NCBI GenBank assembly: GCA_965248805.1
Contig: CBDFKJ010000008.1
Coordinates: 558,001 to 622,000 of the forward strand
Reading direction: 5' to 3'
Source of the DNA: CBDFKJ01 sp965248805
Lineage (GTDB): Bacteria > Pseudomonadota > Alphaproteobacteria > UBA6615
Length of the DNA: 64,000 nt
The notes beneath the pieces are model-generated. The model searched no databases and was not told where the DNA came from. It worked only from the letters and a program-made list of their open reading frames with translations. The position numbers and the translations under genes were made by a program. The stretch's first letter is position 1. Every line of letters begins with the position of its first letter. Of this stretch, positions 61,813 to 64,000 are shown piece by piece.

Positions 61813-62147
61813 ATAGGGCGCGCCCCCACCTTTTCCTTCGGTAACCGGCTCTACATTCACCCGCGGCGGCGCGGCCGGGAACGATCCCGGCTACATCGGC
61901 TGGGCTCGCACCTACCGGCGCTTAATAGATACGCAATAATTGATAAAAAGCTCTATGTCGCGGCGAATATTATAGACCACAAATAAATAGAGAAGTCATA
62001 TTGACCATTATTTAAACGGTTCACTGCATTTACTGCATCGTTGTTTGGTTGGCCAGCAATGGCCACGAGCGCCCGCTTAAGCGGGTCGGGAACGCTCATG
62101 CCGCGCGCATGACCACGGACGAGTTCGAAAGACGGAGAACGGGAACA
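61813..62147 (+). promoter_or_regulatory. AT-rich upstream region of the chemoreceptor gene with two palindromes
   Basis: This 335-bp stretch has no convincing gene. About 61920-62040 is strikingly AT-rich for this genome and probably holds the promoter; TTGACC near 62000 is a candidate -35 element. Just downstream are GGCCAgcaaTGGCC (62051-62064) and the perfect 14-bp palindrome CCCGCTTAAGCGGG (62072-62085), which could be operator or leader hairpins. No sigma-28 type promoter could be assigned with confidence. Confidence 0.45.
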
Positions 62148-64000
62148 ATGACCACCGCCCAAGACAGTGCAGAGACCACATCGTTAGTAGTGCGAGGGCC
62201 GGCAAGGCTCCTGAGCGCCAAGCTCTTCGGTTTCGTCGGCCGCTTCGGTGTGCGCGGCAAGATCGTCGGGCTGCCGATCCTGTTCGGCATCGTTCCGGCG
62301 GCAGTACTGTTTGCGATCCTGGAATCGCACGGCGACGACTTTCGTGGCGCCATGACCACCGAGATGCAGGTGATGGCGCAGCAGGTCAACGAGACTATCG
62401 ATCGCAACCTATTCGAGCGCTATTGCGACGTCCAGGCCTTCGGCCTCAATGCCGCCGCCCACAACCGGGGCAACTGGAGCAACGCCTCCGATGCCAACCC
62501 GCTGGTGCGGGCGATGAACGGCTACATGACCGGCTACGGCATCTACAAGCTGATGCTCCTGGTCTCGCCGAGCGGTCAGGTGCTGGCGGTCAACTCCATG
62601 GACGGGCAGGGCCGGCCGCTGGACACCGGCCAGTACTACGGAAAATCATATGCCGACGCGAGCTGGCTGGGCGCGGCCGTCGAAGGCCGTTTCCTGGAGG
62701 GCCGCAATGGCTTCAGCGGGACCGTGGTCGAGCCGCCGCACCGCGACGCCGACATCGCCGAGCTCTACGGCGAGGACGGCTATGTGCTGACCTTCGCCGC
62801 ACCTGTGCGCGACGGCAACGGCCAGGTGATCGGCGTCTGGGCCAACTTCGCCGACTTCGGTCTGGTCGAGGAGATCGTCGCCAGCACCTACGAGCACCTG
62901 AAAGAAGACGGCATGCCGACGGCGGAAGTCACGGTGCTCGGTCCCGAGGGCCGCATCATCGTCGACTACGACCCAACGGCCCGTGGCTTCAGCGACCTCA
63001 GCGAATATCACCGTGACTTCTCCGTAATCGGCTAGCTGAACCTGGCCCAGGCCGGGGTCGAGGCCGCGGCTGCCGCGGTCAACGGCGAACACGGCGCCAT
63101 GGTCGCGCACCACGCCCGCAAACAGATCGAACAGGCGGCCGGATACGCCCATTCAGCCGGAGCTTACGACTATCCGGGGCTGGGCTGGTCGGCCCTGGTG
63201 CGGGTCCCCGTAGCCGAGGCGTTTGCTGCTTGGAACGAAACGATCAACACGATGATCGTCACCTTGGCGATCGCCGTCGCGGTCATCGCCGTGTGCGGCA
63301 TGTTCATCGGCAACGGCTTCGCGCGCCCGATCGCGCGCATGCCCGAGCAAATGTCTCGCTTGGCGCGTGAGGATGACGACTTCACGATCAGCGGCGCCCA
63401 GCGCGGCGACGAGGTTGGCGCCATGGCGCGGGCCTTGACGGGATTGCGCGAGGCGGTGCGGACGGCATTCCGACTGAAGCAGATGGTCGAGATGATGCCC
63501 ATCAACGTGATGATGACCGATACCGAGGACTTCCAGGTCACCTACGCCAACAAGACCAGCCTGGACACGCTGAAAGGGCTGGAGCACGTCCTTCCGGTCA
63601 AGGCCGAGGACATCGTCGGATCCTCAATCGACATTTTCACAAGAACCCGGCGCATCAACGGCAGATCCTCTCCGATCCCAGCAACCTGCCGCACCAGGCG
63701 CAGATCAAACTGGGCGACGAGACGCTGGACCTCAGCGTCGCCGCGGTCCACGACAAGAACGGTGCCTATATCGGCCCGATGCTGAGCTGGAATGTGGCGA
63801 CCGCGCAGGTAGCGATGGCAAGCCGCGTCAATGATGTGGTCGAGATCGTTTCCTCGGCGTCGGCGGAACTGCAGTCGACCGCGGAGTCGATGTCGGCCAC
63901 GGCCGAGGAGACCAGCCGGCAGTCGACCGCGGTGGCGTCGGCTGCGGAAGAGGCCACTAGGAACGTGCAGTCGGTGGCAGCGGCATCGGAAGAGATGGCG
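62148..64000 (+). pseudogene. Methyl-accepting chemotaxis protein, broken by a stop codon and a frameshift (partial)
   Basis: From ATG 62148 the protein has an N-terminal membrane helix (KIVGLPILFGIVPAAVLFAI), a Cache-type periplasmic sensor (QVNETIDRNLFERYCDVQAFG, GYGIYKLMLLVSPSGQVLAVN, FGLVEEIVASTYEHLK), and at 63033-63035 an in-frame TAG. The same frame continues with NLAQAGVEAAAAAVNG, a second helix, a HAMP region (ARPIARMPEQMSRLARED) and a PAS-like segment (MPINVMMTDTEDFQVTYANK). In the TTTT run near 63635 the frame shifts to NPAHQRQILSDPSNLPHQAQ and the signalling-domain start, which leaves the window. As read it cannot make a full receptor. Confidence 0.85.

Overview
The window is a high-GC chromosomal segment of an alphaproteobacterium, most likely Rhodospirillales-like. 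This is inferred from the gene order tsaB-rimI-fur-olsB-plsC-miaB-phoH-ybeY-corC-lnt-metK-trmB-rimP-nusA-ylxR-infB-rbfA, from ornithine-lipid genes, and from a Fur-type regulator that lacks the usual cysteine pairs. No tRNA, rRNA or CRISPR array was seen.

Layout. From 1 to 18.0 kb a compact minus-strand block, mostly with 1-53 bp overlaps or very short gaps, carries translation, RNA-maturation and envelope genes, ending at an NfuA-type Fe-S protein. A polysaccharide-deacetylase remnant on the plus strand sits between tsaB and the NfuA gene. From 18.2 to 33.9 kb lie a class III cyclase, a frameshifted TPR lipoprotein, trpS, murJ, glnD, an MFS exporter, mutS, the malic enzyme-PTA fusion maeB and an exported protein of unknown function. 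From 34.0 to 41.6 kb is a complete phosphate module, phoR-pstS-pstC-pstA-pstB-phoU-phoB, with a three-repeat PHO box upstream of pstS: PhoR/PhoB sense phosphate through the Pst transporter and PhoU and switch on pst. A macrodomain hydrolase, alanine dehydrogenase and an orphan peptide-binding protein follow.

From 45.2 to 64 kb the character changes to an accessory, decaying region. It holds an IS1182-type element split by an IS5-type element; a frameshifted exported truncated hemoglobin; an alpha/beta-hydrolase gene cut by a 4-kb Mu-like transposable-phage remnant (5-bp duplication ATCAG, TG...CA ends, repeated end motifs) that itself carries an IS1595-type insertion with an 8-bp duplication; a multiply frameshifted dehalogenase-like pseudogene; an intact MBL hydrolase; an IS630-type element; a run of intact genes (PfkB/adenosine kinase-like, EI24 membrane protein, bactofilin, small lipoprotein); a DUF772-type IS with ATAG duplication; and a chemoreceptor gene broken by a stop codon and a frameshift that runs off the window end.

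The main discovery-type content is the nested transposition history at 45-53.5 kb. The clustering of single-base lesions in that accessory half could be real gene erosion or assembly error, and raw reads would separate the two.
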